A stretch of 64,000 nt of DNA from Stromatinia cepivora (GCA_014898415.1 RCTD01000023.1:620001-684000), one strand, 5' to 3'. Counted from the stretch's first letter, positions 37,169-51,200 are shown. Notes: generated by a model not told the origin, from the sequence alone. Made by a program: numbers and translations.

Positions 37169-39382
37169 ACCGACGATTCCATGCGTGGAGGAGGGAAAAA
37201 TATCCACCCCGAACCGAACTCGTTCTCTGCGAGTTATGTTGTTTGAGAAGGAATATTGAAGCTGTACTCGGGACACGAGATGTGTCCCGTGGTCTAGAAG
37301 ATTTTTGGAGGGGGTAAATTATTTACTTTCCTAGCTATGTACGGAAGTAGGTGGACTTTGCTGATGACCGGGAGAGACAAGGATTAACCCTGCTTTGTAG
37401 TCATCCTTATACGACTGAATCATGATCACGTGTTGATAATCGTCCCGTCTATGAATTGTCGGTGATTAATCGGGTTTCAAAAGACTGATCCAGATGAGAG
37501 ATGAGCATTGTTTCCAATTGCAACATGAAGGAGAGAAAAGATCTTGAGGTTTCATTCTTTGTCATATACGCAATACTCAATCTGATACTTGTAGAATCAT
37601 GTTCATAACTTAAAATAGATTAATCTAGAAGGATGTAAGATGAGAAAATACAACACCTCCCGCAATAACCTCCAGCTACTATCAAAAAATTGATAACTCT
37701 GTGTATCAACAACTTAGAACTATCCAATGCGACTGCTTATCAGCGAATTGATACCTCCCATAGCTATCACTGATACATACACACCAAATCCAGGTACCCC
37801 CAAACCGGCACTTACCTTTGCATCCTTTGTTCACTTAGGATAAAGGTTTGTCAGATCATGTTTCCTAAATATCGATCTTGCACGAAGACTCTGGTCCAAA
37901 TTCCGATGACATTCCACTAGCAGAGCGCTTCAAAGAAAATGGAATTACCGTGCACAACTTCACAAAACTGTGATTGCCAATTTGCGATACCCCTTCATCT
38001 GTTCCTGTTCGGTTGTTAATGGAAATACTGTTATTTCGGGCACACTAATAAGTATCATTCAAGGATGGAATTTGGATATCCTCATTCAAACCTGGATTTG
38101 GTCATACTATACAAACCGCGGGTGCCATGCCACATACTCTATCCTACTGATGCGACAGCACTTCCTTCCCATCACCTTGTACTCTAAATTTGGATCACTC
38201 TTCCAAATATATGTTTGCCTTATCAAACCAACCCGATATTCCCAAGTTTCAAATTTCATGTTCAAAGGCCAAGGAATCCAACTAGCCCGTTTTAAGGGCG
38301 AAAAGCTATGGATATGAACATCTCTTGGGATCAATAATATACTTTTTAGCTTTGACAAGCGCTGTGATGGTCGATGAGTAAAGATTGATTCATATCTACG
38401 AAGAAGCGCAGTGTGATCAGATTTGCAGATTCGCTTATTGCTCACAGCATTACATGATTGACGGAATGAAGAGGAACGAGATTCCCATCTACGATGGGAT
38501 TTTGTTGTACAAAGGGCGCAATGGAATAAAAGATCAAGTGGCCAAAATTCTGATATTGACCCAATCTGGTCGGCTCATTAAACGAACAGTTTTGCCTGAG
38601 CTCAAGCTCTTCTGCATAACAAAGAATCTAAATACTATAAGCTTGTTGCTATCCATATGCAATGCAATACAATACAATACAATACAATAAAACAAGAACC
38701 AGATTTCTTACTCGAGTTAACATCATCAAATCATCAACACTATTCATTCTAACGCAGAATATTATCACTAAGAAGGGTTCAATAGGTACATTTTATACGT
38801 TTTGTATCGCTCAGACTACTACAGGGTTATCAGTACCTACTTAGTATTCAATCTGATATACATTATGATACGATACTTCTTCTAACATTGTATTTGAGTG
38901 ATTGATTCGATAACTCATCAATTACTCTATGTTTGTTGTAAATAATATCAAACAGACAAAAACAAGCAAACATATCCATCCATCAATCAATCAATGAAAA
39001 CTAATATCAAATCAATCCCATTTCTCAACTTATACATATCGTCTAGGTGTCTTTTATATCATCAACATATATCTGATCCTGATCCTGATTCAGCTCTTGT
39101 TTAGATGTTTCTTGTTTCTTGCTTGCTGTTATTATTAGTATGTTTGTTGATTTTCATATCATGGCAGCTAGTCACAAATTCTCTACTTCTGTATGGAGAA
39201 AAGAGCTGTGGGGCAAAGCAAAGAATTTAGCATGTACCTCAAGTTGACGACCTAGATTGTACCTGTACCAAATCCGAACGAACATCAGAGCAAATCAACC
39301 GCCTAACACCAATCTCCTCCTCTCTCCTCCTCGCTCACCAAATAATAGTTAGAAATCCCACAAAATATAACTCCCCCCATTA
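37169..39382. other. Long intergenic region, possible gene remnant
   Basis: About 2.2 kb without a supported gene. Several open frames of 60-115 codons on both strands near 37,890-38,690 overlap each other and lack motifs. A stretch at 37,885-37,976 reads like protein (D.DIPLAERFKENGITVHNF) but ends in a stop and is followed by frame switches, so a decayed gene is possible. CAATA runs near 38,665-38,690 are simple repeats. Confidence 0.5.
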
Positions 39383-39470
39383 CACTTATACTTACGCTCA
39401 CACTTATACTTACGCTCACACTTATACTTACGCTCACACTTACACTTACGCTCACACTTACACTTACACT
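39383..39470 (+). repeat. 18-bp minisatellite upstream of adenylate cyclase
   Basis: Four units of CACTTATACTTACGCTCA from 39383 to 39454 (the fourth with TACAC instead of TATAC), then a degenerate CACTTA tail. It lies 180-270 bp upstream of the adenylate cyclase start codon. Confidence 0.9.
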
Positions 39471-39489
39471 TACTTCCACACCCACACAA

Positions 39490-39516
39490 CCCACACCCAC
39501 ACCCACACCCACACCC
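39490..39516 (-). promoter_or_regulatory. Potential G-quadruplex / i-motif tract
   Basis: CCC at 39490, 39496, 39502, 39508 and 39514, each separated by ACA. The minus strand therefore has five G3 runs with 3-nt loops, meeting the standard G3N1-7 quadruplex rule. It is about 136 bp before the adenylate cyclase ATG, in the promoter or 5' leader. A regulatory role is inference. Confidence 0.6.
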
Positions 39517-39651
39517 ACTCTTACCTCACCTCACCTCAATAACCCCTCCAAAAATCACAGAAATATTCCCCTCCACTTTGCATCAATCACAACATCCTTA
39601 TAATAATCTCTTCGCGAATGGACAGTTTTTAGCTTATATACCTGGTCAAAT

Positions 39652-42600
39652 ATGACCAGAAAAGATGGTTCCTATCGTAATAGCTCCGCTACGAGCTCAA
39701 GCACTGGGAGTTGGAAATCTACTGATACGATAAAAGGCCCTGGCTCCTCATACTTTCAGGGTTCATCAACGAAGAGAGGAGCCCCAATGCAGGTGAAGAC
39801 GGATAGAACGAGGTAAGCCAAAAAAAAAAAAATGATACAAAAAGAAATCTTTATTTTTATTGATTTATTTCTTTTGGTTTCCTTTATTAGTTGTCTCATA
39901 TAAACACTTCCATTCCAAATTCCACTTTCATTTTATTATGTCCTGGAACAAAAAGCTTTGAACCTGTTCCATAACTAACGGCTTCTTGCATTGGACATGG
40001 CAGTAGGGTAGAAAATGATGCTCAAGTTTCGCCGACATCTGCCGGACCTCGAAACACAATATCTCCATCTTCATCTATATCTCCTAATGTATCCCCACGG
40101 GAGCAAAGAATGGCGGCCGACTTCGGCAATTATCGACGTGATCTCGCAGTCCTCGAAACATCTGGCGGGCGCATTCCTCAAATCCATCATAATCCACCAA
40201 CAGCGATAGCCTCTTCAAACCAAATAGCTCCTTGGATGTCTACTGGAAGCAGCGCAACAGGTTCACCAAATGGCTTTACTAGCTTTTATAATGATTCGAG
40301 CGATGCATTGTCGCAAGCTTCACAGTTGTCGCCGATTGCGAGACCTGGAACAGCAGTAACAGGACACACAAATACGAGCGAATCACCTGCAGATGCATTC
40401 TTTGGCGATGGTGATGAAAGAAGACCATCCGTTGCAAGTATAACGACAGCGAGTAGTACTGGATCAAAATCTAGTCTCGGTAGGGCGGTAGGTGGGCTTC
40501 ATAAAAAGTTGACAAGTTTCTTCGGTGAGGACCTTCCAAGTTCATCCGACACGAGCCTTCCGTCGCAGGGAAAGGAGGTACGATCGCATTCATTTGCGCG
40601 GAGTCATCGAGACCGAAATCATTCATCTGCCACAGACCACGGACATTATAGAGACGCATCCCCAGCAGGTGGATCCCGACCTAGAACACCGGTACCATCT
40701 AGCGAAGTTGTTCCATTTTTATATCAGAATTCCCAGGTCAGTAAATTCGATCTTCACTAGTAATCTTCACTTTGGGACTTTTACTCCTCGACACGATTTC
40801 TATCTTCTCAACACTTTTGAGATGAAATCATACGCTTCGTCAATTCGCTCTTATTTTTCTACAGATTCTCAATCTAATGTTGAGAGTGATATGGCAATAA
40901 CGACCCCCCGTTCAATGCATTGAAGCGTACATCGTGTACCTGAAGCTAACGGAAACGTATAGGATATAACTCTGTATGGAGAAGCTCCTGTGCGAGAGAA
41001 TCTTTCCGGCCCTGATAGAGAACGCTACATAAATGATAGTTCAGACAAACCGCCCAAAACTTCATCGTCTTCCAAGTCTCACCACCTCCCTGGACATCAT
41101 CTACGTAATCGAAGCAACGATGACACTAGATCCTTACGGCCGACCATAAGTAGAGAGGAGTCCGCATTCAGCATGCGCTTCAAGGACCGAAATAATAATC
41201 CTATGGGCACGGCTGCGGCAAATGCTTCCAATCCCAATCTTCAACGACCGAAGAGCCCAACACCAAGTGGCATGAGTGCGTGGAGTCAAACAACGAAGGG
41301 TGGTAATAGCGATGGTCCATCATCGCCCAGAGACAACAACAATGGTGCGAAAAGGAGTCTTCTGAACTTGACTGGTCGATTCAAAAGGCACAAGGACAAA
41401 GACCACCACACTCCATCGCGCTTGAAAGAAACACCAGCACCCAGTCGGACACCTATCAATGGATCTTCGAGGCAAGATGCAGGAAAGATATATGAATCGC
41501 CGGACCTTGCAAAATATAGCCAAGATGGAAGTATTACTGGATCAGAGCTCAATCTTCCGAACCAGTCTACGAACGGCAATGCTCGCCCGCCGGGTGGACG
41601 ACAGGGCACCTTTCCCAAGCTACCATTTCGGAAAGGTCGAGGAAACAAAGGCGCGGAGGATTCGGATCAACCATATGATACATCAGATCGCAGTGGAGAT
41701 AATGTCCACCACCTGGATACCAATCTATCGAATATGGAAGGGATCTTGACAAAGCCGCCACCTCTAACTCCACTTGATAACAGCATTTTTAACGGACACG
41801 AGGATGAAGGAAAGGCAGATGCCCGAATTGCATGCGGACTCGGGTGGAATGCACCAGACAGCTGGGCTGTGAAAAAGGTTGATGACGACAATATGTCGCG
41901 GCTTCCAGAGATTGACGAAGCAGGTATCCCTCAAAAGGCCGAAGAAAAAGCAAATCCTTATTGCATAAGGATATTCAAAGCGGATGGGACTTTTGCTACA
42001 TTGTCGACATCGCTCAACACCACCGTCACCGAACTGGTGGCCCAGCTTAATAAGAAGACTTACCAGGCTGACAGTCTTGACAACTACCAGATTGTGATGA
42101 AGAAACATGACTTGCAACGAATCCTTACTCCTGGAGAACGCCCACTTGTTATACAGAGGAGGCTCTTGGAGCAAGCAGGATATCAGCCCGAAGATCGAAT
42201 TGAAGATGTGGGAAGGGAAGACAACAGTTACCTCTGCAGATTTTCCTTTCTTCCGGCGAGGCAAGGCGGTTATGCATCCGTGTCAAACGACAATGGGCTT
42301 GGCCGAGTCCAGAAATTTAGTCATGTGGATTTATCGGGAAAGAACCTCATCACTATTCCCATTGCATTGTATTCTAAGACTTCAGAAATGATCTCGCTCA
42401 ATTTGTCGCGGAACTTGTCCCTCGACTTACCGAAGGATTTTATTTCTTCATGCGTCAATCTAAGAGAAATTAAGTTCCTCAACAACGAAGCGTGGAAGCT
42501 TCCAGCTAGTCTCAGTCGAGCTAATCGGCTTACAATACTTGATGTTTCCAATAATCGACTGGAGCAGTTGGAGCATGCCGAACTATCGAGACTGCCAGGC

Positions 42601-45600
42601 CTCATTAGTTTGAAGCTCGCGAACAACCGACTGAAAAGTCTGCCTTCATATTTTGGGCTGTACAGATCGATGAGAACCCTGAATCTCTCATCGAATTTCC
42701 TAGAAGAGTTTCCGGAATTTCTTTGCAATATGTCTGCTTTGATCGATATTGACATGAGTTTTAACGGAATATCGAATCTCCCCAACGAGATCGGTAAGCT
42801 AAAGAGCCTGGAAAGATTCGTCATCACGAACAACCGATTGAAGGGTTCACTTCCAAACACTTTTGGAGATCTTGTAAACCTCAAAGAAGTTGACGTTCGA
42901 TACAACATGCTTTCGAGTATTGATATCATTGCAACTCTTCCCAAGGTTGAACAGATTTCCGCCGATCACAATTCAGTCTCCGTCTGTGAATGTGAGTTTG
43001 CCAAAATCAGAATCCTTCGATTGAACTCGAATCCTGTAACCAAGTTCGAGATCAAAAATTCGGTTCCCACCTTAACAACCCTCAATCTCTCTAACGCAAA
43101 GTTGGCACAAATTCCCGACGCTGCCTTTGACAAGATGCCGAATCTCAACAAGCTCGTACTAGACATAAACCACTTCGTCTCTCTACCGGCCCAAATTGGC
43201 AAGTTACGCAAATTGGAGTATTTTAGCATAGCGCGGAATGCTTTGAGCAGTCTTCCAGCGGAACTTGGGTGCTTGACAGAGCTTCGATATCTTGATATAA
43301 GACAAAACAACCTCAAGAAACTTCCCATGGAAATATGGTGGGCAAACAAGTTAGAGTTCCTCAACGTCTCTTCTAATGTTTTGGATAATTTCCCAAAACC
43401 AGGTTCAAGACCTCCTCAGCCACCTGGTGACGTTGGTTCCACAAATGGCAATAATACTGGTCCAAATTCACAAAATTCAAGCTTTGAAGAGCTAGGCCCT
43501 TTGGACTTTGCGCATAGACGACCAAGCCAGGCGTCTAGTGGGCTTCTCAGCGTGGGCAGCTCCCCGGTCCCTGATGCTAGGAAAGGGTCTGTCGTGTCTG
43601 TTTACGGTAAAGGGGGACGCAAAACTTCGGTAGTCTCAAGAAGTACTTCCGCAAGTACAATTAATCACCAGACACCCACAAACATACGTAAGGACTCTGG
43701 GTTGTCGGCTAAACTTGTCAATACATTCGCTGGATCATTAAGAATTCTTCACCTGGCTGACAATGGACTTGATGACGATGTTTTCGACGAAATCACTCTC
43801 CTCAGCGAACTACGGGTACTTAACCTCTCTTACAATGACCTTAACGATATGCCATCGAGGTCTATTAAGAGCTGGCCACAGTTGGTTGAGCTTTATTTAT
43901 CCGGTAACGAGCTCACTTCCCTCCCTTCGGATGATTTTGAAGAATTCAGTCTCCTGCAAGTCTTGCACATTAATGGCAACAAGTTTCAGACCCTACCTGC
44001 AGAGCTTGGAAAAGCACATCGTTTGCAGGTTCTAGATTGTGGTAGCAACTCCTTGAAATACAATGTCTCGAATTGGCCTTATGATTGGAACTGGAATTGG
44101 AATACTAACCTGAAATACCTCAATCTTTCTGGCAATAAACGTCTAGAGATCAAGCCGTCCTTGCCGGGAAGTGCAGCTGCTCGAGATGGTCGTGATCTCA
44201 CGGATTTTAGCGCATTGCAGAACCTGCGAATATTGGGCCTCATGGATGTAACCTTGACTATTCCATCCATTCCTGACCAAACGGAAGATCGAAGAGTCCG
44301 TACTTCGGGTTCTCTTGCAGGCCAGCTGGCTTATGGCATGGCAGACAGTCTGGGAAAGAATGAACACTTGTCCATCATCGATATGGTTGTACCGCGTTTC
44401 AATTCTACTGAGACTGAAACCCTATTGGGTATGTTTGACGGTCAGGCATTGTCGAGTGGAGGTTCAAAGATTGCCAAATACCTCCATGAGAACTTTGGTC
44501 ACATCTTTAGCGATGAACTGAAAAGACTGAACGCTCTAAATAATGAGACTCCCAAGGATGCGCTCAGACGGGCTTTCTTGTCACTCAACAAAGATCTAGC
44601 CACTGCTGCAACTCAGAATACCGAAGAAAGATCCCTGCTTTCACATAGAGGATCCGCTACGCCAGCAGTTCTCAACCAAGCAGATCTTATCTCTGGTGGT
44701 GTGGCTACTGTGATGTTTTTGCAACAATCTGAGCTCTATGTCGCCAATGTTGGAGACGCTCAAGCCATGCTCATTCATGAGAAAGACGGACATCGAATAT
44801 TGACCCGGAAACATGACCCAGCTGAGCCAAATGAAAGACAGCGCATCCGAGATGCAGGGGGCTGGGTCTCCAGGCAGGGGAAATTGAACGATGTTCTCGA
44901 GGTATCCCGTGCCTTCGGATATGTCCAACTCATGCCAGCTGTTCAAGCTGCGCCTAATGTGGAGCATATCACTATCAAGGAGCAGGATGAGATGGTACTG
45001 ATCGCCTCAAGAGAGCTTTGGGAGTACTTGTCTCCTGAGCTGGTTGTTGATATCGCCAGGTATGAAAAGCATGACCTGATGAGGGCCGCACAAAGGCTTC
45101 GAGATCTTGCCATTGCCTTTGGCGCTTCTGGAAAGATAATGGTTATGATGATGGGCGTTAGTGATCTAAAGAAGCGTGCCCAAATACGACCACACCGGGT
45201 TCAAAGTCTATCATTCAATCCCAATATGATGATGGATGAGGGATATGTTCCTTCCAAGAGACCTAAGAAGAAGACCGATGACGTCGATGATTCAATGCTT
45301 CGAAGATTACAAGCCGAAGTCCAAGCGCCTGTAGGAGACATTGGTATTGTTTTCACGGATATCAAGAGCTCTACGGCACTCTGGGAAACCTACCCGAGCG
45401 CTATGCGATCAGCAATCAAACTTCACAATGAAGTCATGCGTCGCCAATTGCGAATCATCGGTGGCTACGAGGTCAAGACAGAAGGAGATGCTTTCATGGT
45501 ATCGTTTCCTACTGCTACATCTGCTCTTCTTTGGTGTTTTGCTGTGCAATCAGCGCTGCTTGAAGTTAATTGGCCCGCCGAAGTCATAACTAGCAATATG

Positions 45601-46586
45601 GGACACGAGGTTTACGACAGCAATAAAAATCTGATTTTCAAGGGTCTAAGCGTCAGAATGGGTGCTCATTGGGGTCGTCCAGTGTGTGAAAATGATCCAG
45701 TGACAAGACGTATGGACTACTTTGGTCCTATGGTCAACCGCACCGCTCGTATTTCTGCCGTCGCTGATGGTGGTCAAATTACTGTTTCAGCTGATTTTAT
45801 CTCGGAGATCCAGCGATGTCTCGAGACGTATAGTGAAAGCGACCGCTCAGGATCCACGGGCTCGGAAGATGCTTTCGACAGCGACTTTATCAGTCACTCA
45901 ATTCGCCGTGAGCTTCGGTCACTCAGCAGTCAAGGATTTGAGGTCAAGGACATAGGAGAGAGAAAGCTCAAAGGATTAGAAAATCCAGAGTATATCTACC
46001 TCATGTATCCACATTCCCTTGCTGGCAGAATTCAATTTCAACGAGGCTTGGAAAATGGTGAGGCAGCCGTTGTTGAGGAGGAGCCTGCCACTCTTGCTCG
46101 CGATTCGGAACTGAGCATTGAGACCGAGAATGTTTGGGATATATGGAAGCTCAGTCTAAGGTTGGAGATGCTGTGCTCAAGTCTAGAAGAACCCCGAGGT
46201 TCCGCTCTACAGCCTCCTGAAACAGCAATGCTTGAGAAGATGAGGAATAGAGGTGGAGAGGTAACTGATCGTTTCTTGCTGAATTTCTTGACCCATCAAG
46301 TCTCGAGAATTGAGGTAAGTTTTCCAAAAAAAGGCACTGTTATGAAATTTCACTAATAATGTCATAGACATGCACCACGGCACTCGCTACCCGCCATTTA
46401 GCAATTGGTCAATCACTGATCTCAGATCTCGATCAACTACGCGCACCAATGGCAGGTGTTATGGATAGTCTTGCAGCTGATTTGCGAGAATTACAAAAAT
46501 ATAGAGCGATGTACGGACCCTTGGAACCTTTGGAACACTTGGAGCCCTCTGTATACGAATATGAGGATGAATCCGAAACCATGTAA
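39652..46586 (+). CDS. Adenylate cyclase (4 exons, about 2,154 aa)
   Basis: Exons 39652-39812, 40004-40736, 40963-46314 and 46368-46586; introns 191, 226 and 53 bp join in frame. The enzyme makes cAMP from ATP and is the hub of fungal growth, conidiation and pathogenicity signalling. Domain order is that of fungal adenylate cyclases: a disordered Ser-rich N-terminus of about 600 residues; a Ras-association domain (from about residue 630, YCIRIFKADGTFATLS); many leucine-rich repeats (about 755-1,350) interrupted by a Ser-rich insert; a PP2C-like domain (about 1,457-1,705; GMFDG, ANVGDAQAML); and a class III cyclase domain (from about 1,754; IVFTDIKSSTALWE and GDAFMVSF, carrying the metal-binding aspartates). 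The last exon is a short helical tail. It acts at the plasma membrane as a peripheral protein. Confidence 0.97.
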
Positions 46587-47733
46587 CCAAAAACACACCG
46601 AAACTCTTATACCGGTAGCACAAATCATATCTCGAGCAACACGACTTGACAAATCTGGCTAGGGTAGTTTTTTTTTACACAGTATATAGCTTCCCTAAAA
46701 ACCATGTACAGCATTTTTTTTTACTATATTTCTCTTACTCACTTATTTTAGTATACTTTACTGGGAGGCAGAACTGCGATGGTATAGTTGAATTTTCAGC
46801 TACCTATTTATACACGTGGACTCTCTTGACTTTTTTGGTCGTTGGGTATAGGCATTAGCGGCTAGGTTTATATATGGATAAAAAGGATACGGTCGGATAG
46901 GAGATGGGAGTTTACCTTATATATTTACTGATTGATTGTTGGTTTGGGTCTTTGAGCGGGACGGGCATATGTTTTTTGTGATTGTTCATTATTATTGTGC
47001 TTCATTTTGTTATTGAGCTGGAATATTTGGAATGGAATATATTTGGTTGGCGGTGGAGGTATGGATGGAAAGATACTGGAAGGAAAGGAAGAATTGATGG
47101 AAAGATCAATGGCTTACTTGGGTCCGGGGATATTATTAAGAAGACTGTGTCTTGGATCTGATACATATTGGAGGAATGCATGCATGGGCGGACGTAGACG
47201 GGCGGAGGAACTTGGAGCAGGACTCGAGCTCGATCTCGATGGGAAGGAAAGGGAAAGGAATAACTTATGACTTGATGACTCGGATTTCTTTGGTCGGGAA
47301 CTGAGAATTATAGCATCGGTAAATGGGTATATAAAGAACAAGCGAGCGTTGCATGTCTGTGTGTGTTTTTTCATGTGTTGTGTAGATTGAATGGTGTGGA
47401 GTGATGTGGATAGGAATAGGGAACAAATGAATGAGAGTATTAAAGAGAGAAGGAGAAATTATATTGAAATGCATATTGGATTCAGGTATAGTGTTTGAAG
47501 TCGGTGCTAGCATGTGATTGATTATCTATGTATGTGATTTGGAATATGTAAAAAGATTGTTATTGGTAAGTATATGTGCATATGAATGCTGGTACTACGC
47601 TATTCTTTATCATTGTCAAGGGGAAACCGAACCTTGTTTGAGTGTTGTGGATGTAGATGTAGATCAGATTGTATGTCGCCGTGACAGAATATGAAATGGG
47701 ATTAGATGGATTTTGGTAATAAATACATATATG

Positions 47734-47764
<31 letters not shown>

Positions 47765-47847
47765 CCGTGTCTCTTCCAAAATTCGGCACACATATATATC
47801 ATTAATTCTATTTTCCATTCCGTCATAACAAGATACATTTTCATACA
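46587..47847. other. Convergent intergenic region
   Basis: About 1.26 kb between the adenylate cyclase stop and the receptor stop. T-rich runs follow the cyclase gene. No supported gene; a short tetranucleotide repeat lies near its right end. Confidence 0.6.
47731..47764 (+). repeat. ATGT microsatellite
   Basis: A perfect run of ATGT/GTAT units from about 47,737 to 47,764, preceded by ATGTAT. Confidence 0.9.
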
Positions 47848-49703
47848 TCAAACCCAATCCCGACTCCTAGGTCTTATTACCTCCCCCTCATTCACACTCC
47901 TCGCACTACCCTTCCGATCCAAATTCGGCGACAAATTCGGCGACAAATGATCACCCAAATGATCATAACTCGGTCTTTGTTCCGAGTTCTTCGTTCCCGG
48001 TCTATTGACCAATTCCGTCCCATCTTCTTCTCCGATTTCCGTACCGTATCCCAATCCCCTATGATTCGACACCACTTCAAATGTTTTCTTCATCGCGATA
48101 CCCGACGATCCTGTATGTGAATTCCCTCTCTTGTACGCATTGTGAAATTGGATTTTAGGGATGCTAGATTGTCTGTTGCTAGGACCGTAGCCAAGTGATT
48201 TCGAGTGGTTGGTCGAGTTGTGGCTAGTGCCCGCGAAACGGGGGAATACTCGGACGAGGAAGAGTCGCAAGGCCGGCATGGATGAGCAGATTATGCCGAC
48301 GCATATTTCTATTGTTGACCAGTATCCTACTTGGATATAATCCCCTTGATACAAAAATTAGCCTGGAGTTTAATGAGGGAAACTGGTAAACTGACATGTT
48401 GGATTTTGTGTGTTTGCAAAGTTGACTAGCCATCTGAGACGAAGGACACTAACTATAGTCACACTAACAAGAGGGTTAGCATAACAGTACCAACAAGGAA
48501 AGAGCATATCCTTACAGAATACCAATACCCAACATGGCTCCCACTCCAGCCTTCTTTTTCCAATGTAAGTTGAGATCGTATAGTTGAGTTAATGGCAGTA
48601 TCAAAATCCAGATATCCATAACAATACTTTGACCAGCACTCGTAAATGCCAATATATTGATATTTAGACATGTCCCGAAATGTTCGTTATCCCATCTTTC
48701 CCAATAAAAACTGATTGGATGGCACTGAAAGGCGGCAAGCATGTCAAATAATACGAGTATTATGCCATTCAAGATGATGGTAGCCCAGATTGCCGCGCGG
48801 ATCTTGCGTTCAGGGAAGAGTCGGAGGAAGAAGAAAAGGATCGAAATCTTTACGAAGCTAACTTGTGCGAAGTATAGGATCTCGGCTGCGTAGAAGAACT
48901 TGTGAATTATCAGTTTCAAATGGTGATGGATTATGGTTTCAAGTCATGATAGTACTTACACGAACCATGTCGCTGATACTCTTGAAGTCTAAAGTCCATA
49001 TATCTTTCCCCAATCCATTGGCGGTTACTGCACTTTGATAAGTACATGTACAGAATGAAGTCTTAGACTGCAGGAAAACTCACGACCTTGAACGTTGATG
49101 ACGGAACTTGGTATACCAATAATCTACAATTAAATCAGCAATGCCCGTGATTCAGTCATAACCTACTAACCATAACAACAGTTGCCATATAATCATCCCA
49201 CCAAAGATTAGTGTCAGAAATGAACCTTGAAGTAATTCTCAAAAGGTATGCCACCCAAGAAGCAATGACGAATGAGTTAGAGATCCAGTTATATAAATTC
49301 CTTTTGTCCCTGACAGGTGCATTACAAGCGACGGATGTTACGTTCTTAGTAGCTAGAACAATCAGAACTGAAGTTGATGACATCCGAATTCGACTTACTA
49401 AGTGATTCTTTAACGGTGCAATGCGTCAATACACAGACATTCACTTGTGTATTTAGTGGCACGTTTGTACAAATACATTGTTGATCGGTAGGAGAGCAAG
49501 TAGAGTTTGCAAGAGCTGTGGTAAGACAAGTGACCTAATTTATTGTCAGAAAATGTCAGGAAATTAAGGAAGATTCAAGAATATCCACAACTTACAGCAC
49601 ACCTAGGAAGGGCTTTAACAATATCAGTCAACGATAGTGTCTCAGCAACGATACTGACTGGCAGCACGGCGCAAAATAAGGATAACCAAGAAAACACTCT
49701 CAT
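47848..49703 (-). CDS. CFEM-domain, Pth11-like seven-TM receptor (8 exons, about 493 aa)
   Basis: Exons 49703-49596, 49534-49399, 49352-49171, 49123-49084, 49027-48960, 48898-48516, 48463-48396 and 48344-47848; introns of 46-61 bp, all in frame. The N-terminus MRVFSWLSLFCAVLPVSIVA is a signal peptide. A CFEM domain follows with eight cysteines: Cys35 and Cys39, then STC, QC, IC, VC and HC in exon 2, and the eighth in exon 3 (SVACNAP). After it come seven hydrophobic helices with the GLGKDIWTL motif of the Pth11 class, then a Ser/Asn-rich cytosolic tail of about 130 residues with a tandem LSPNLSPNL. In Magnaporthe, PTH11 of this class senses host surface and signals upstream of cAMP. Two splice acceptors are AAG. 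Confidence 0.9.
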
Positions 49704-51200
49704 GTTGACTTCGAATAACGTCGATGACCACCCTTCATGAACCAAGATAAGTTTTACATATAGCAGGTCCTTTTCACCATGTATGTCAATCTTGCATCTT
49801 CTCCATTTTCTAAAGTGTAGATTAATATGGGAAAAAATAGCTTAAAAGATGTACAATCGGTAGTGTAGGATAAGTGTAAGTTAAGTATAGGTTTTGCAAA
49901 CCGAGCCACTGGGCAGACACTAGAGTGCATAGGGATAGTGAACGACGATCTAGGATTCTAGATATGCTCGATGGGCACCTGGTGCAATCTATCCCGCTAA
50001 ACTTTAAATTTATCGCAGGATATAATTTCATATCAATATAGAGCGCATTTAGCAATTATTTCCTCTTTGGAACGAAACATATAGTGATGAACCTCAAAAC
50101 AACACTCGCGAGAAGATGTTATTTAATCTCTCGATGTTGGAACATTTCGGTAGAATGTGTTATGCAACGCAATTTTCAATAGTTCCCGAGTCCTGAGGGA
50201 ATATTGACTTGGAGATCAACAAAATTTGGTGGTGGGGACATGTTGGCGTGCTCGAGCGAATTTCCCTTCCCTCGGGACGTTAGAACACCAAAACATTATG
50301 CCCATGTGTGCGGAGAATACCGTAAGAGGCGCATGCTAAAGCCAGCTAGAGTCTAGCCTATAATCGTAGTGATATCGCGTTCAGAAGTAAAAGTCAGTTA
50401 GTTGAGTAAGGGGGTAAGTGGCATTAAAGTTTAGATACTCGTACCATGATCACTCGTAGAGTCATATCGGAGATTATGATAGCGTGTAGGCGATTCGTTG
50501 AAAGACACTCTAGCCTTTAGTTGATATGAACTAAGAGCTGAGGATGAAGCTTCGAAATTCCATCGAAGATAGTGTTACGTACACAGGTGATGTCTCATCT
50601 GTCAAAATAGCTAATATGGTAAGAACGGCAACTCCTTACGGCACGCTCTTGTTGTAAGTAGTTGACTCGCTAGAAGTTTTAGACAAAAAAGAGCGTGACT
50701 GCACGACTCTTTGCAGCCATATATTAACAAATAATACTATAAGTATCTGTTGTAACGTAACCTCTGATTGCACATATTTTGACTTTACCCAGTTGTCTAG
50801 GTACCAGATGTTTTTTTTTTGGTATTGCGAAGGTTAACGTCGTTGATGTTGTAAGGATCAAGATAGCTCAAAATTAAACTTCAGAAAAGTTAATTTCTTA
50901 CGATTAGTTTAGATAGTCGGTAGTTTTTTTGCAGTCCTGAATCGTAAGTTGGCGGTAGTACTACTTGAAATCTTCCTCATGGATCTAATCCTGCATATCA
51001 TGATCATCGTGTGAGAAATCAGAAATCAGAATGAGACACCAACGAATTGATGCATCCGTCTATTGGGTCGACGCTATGGTTAAGTCAGGAACAGGAACAA
51101 GTGATAACGCGGGACGGAAGATTTTGAGGAGGATCAGGGATCCCCATGCACTAAAATCATCAAGTGGGTCATAATTAAGCAAGGAATCAGGATTTCCTTG
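49704..51200. other. Intergenic region at the island's right border
   Basis: About 1.5 kb of ordinary composition without a supported gene. Open frames are short and featureless. The receptor's promoter should be in the first few hundred bases. Confidence 0.55.

Noticed and set aside
39481..39518. CCCACA repeats as an interstitial telomere
   Set aside because: The unit is not the TTAGGG/CCCTAA telomere repeat of filamentous ascomycetes.
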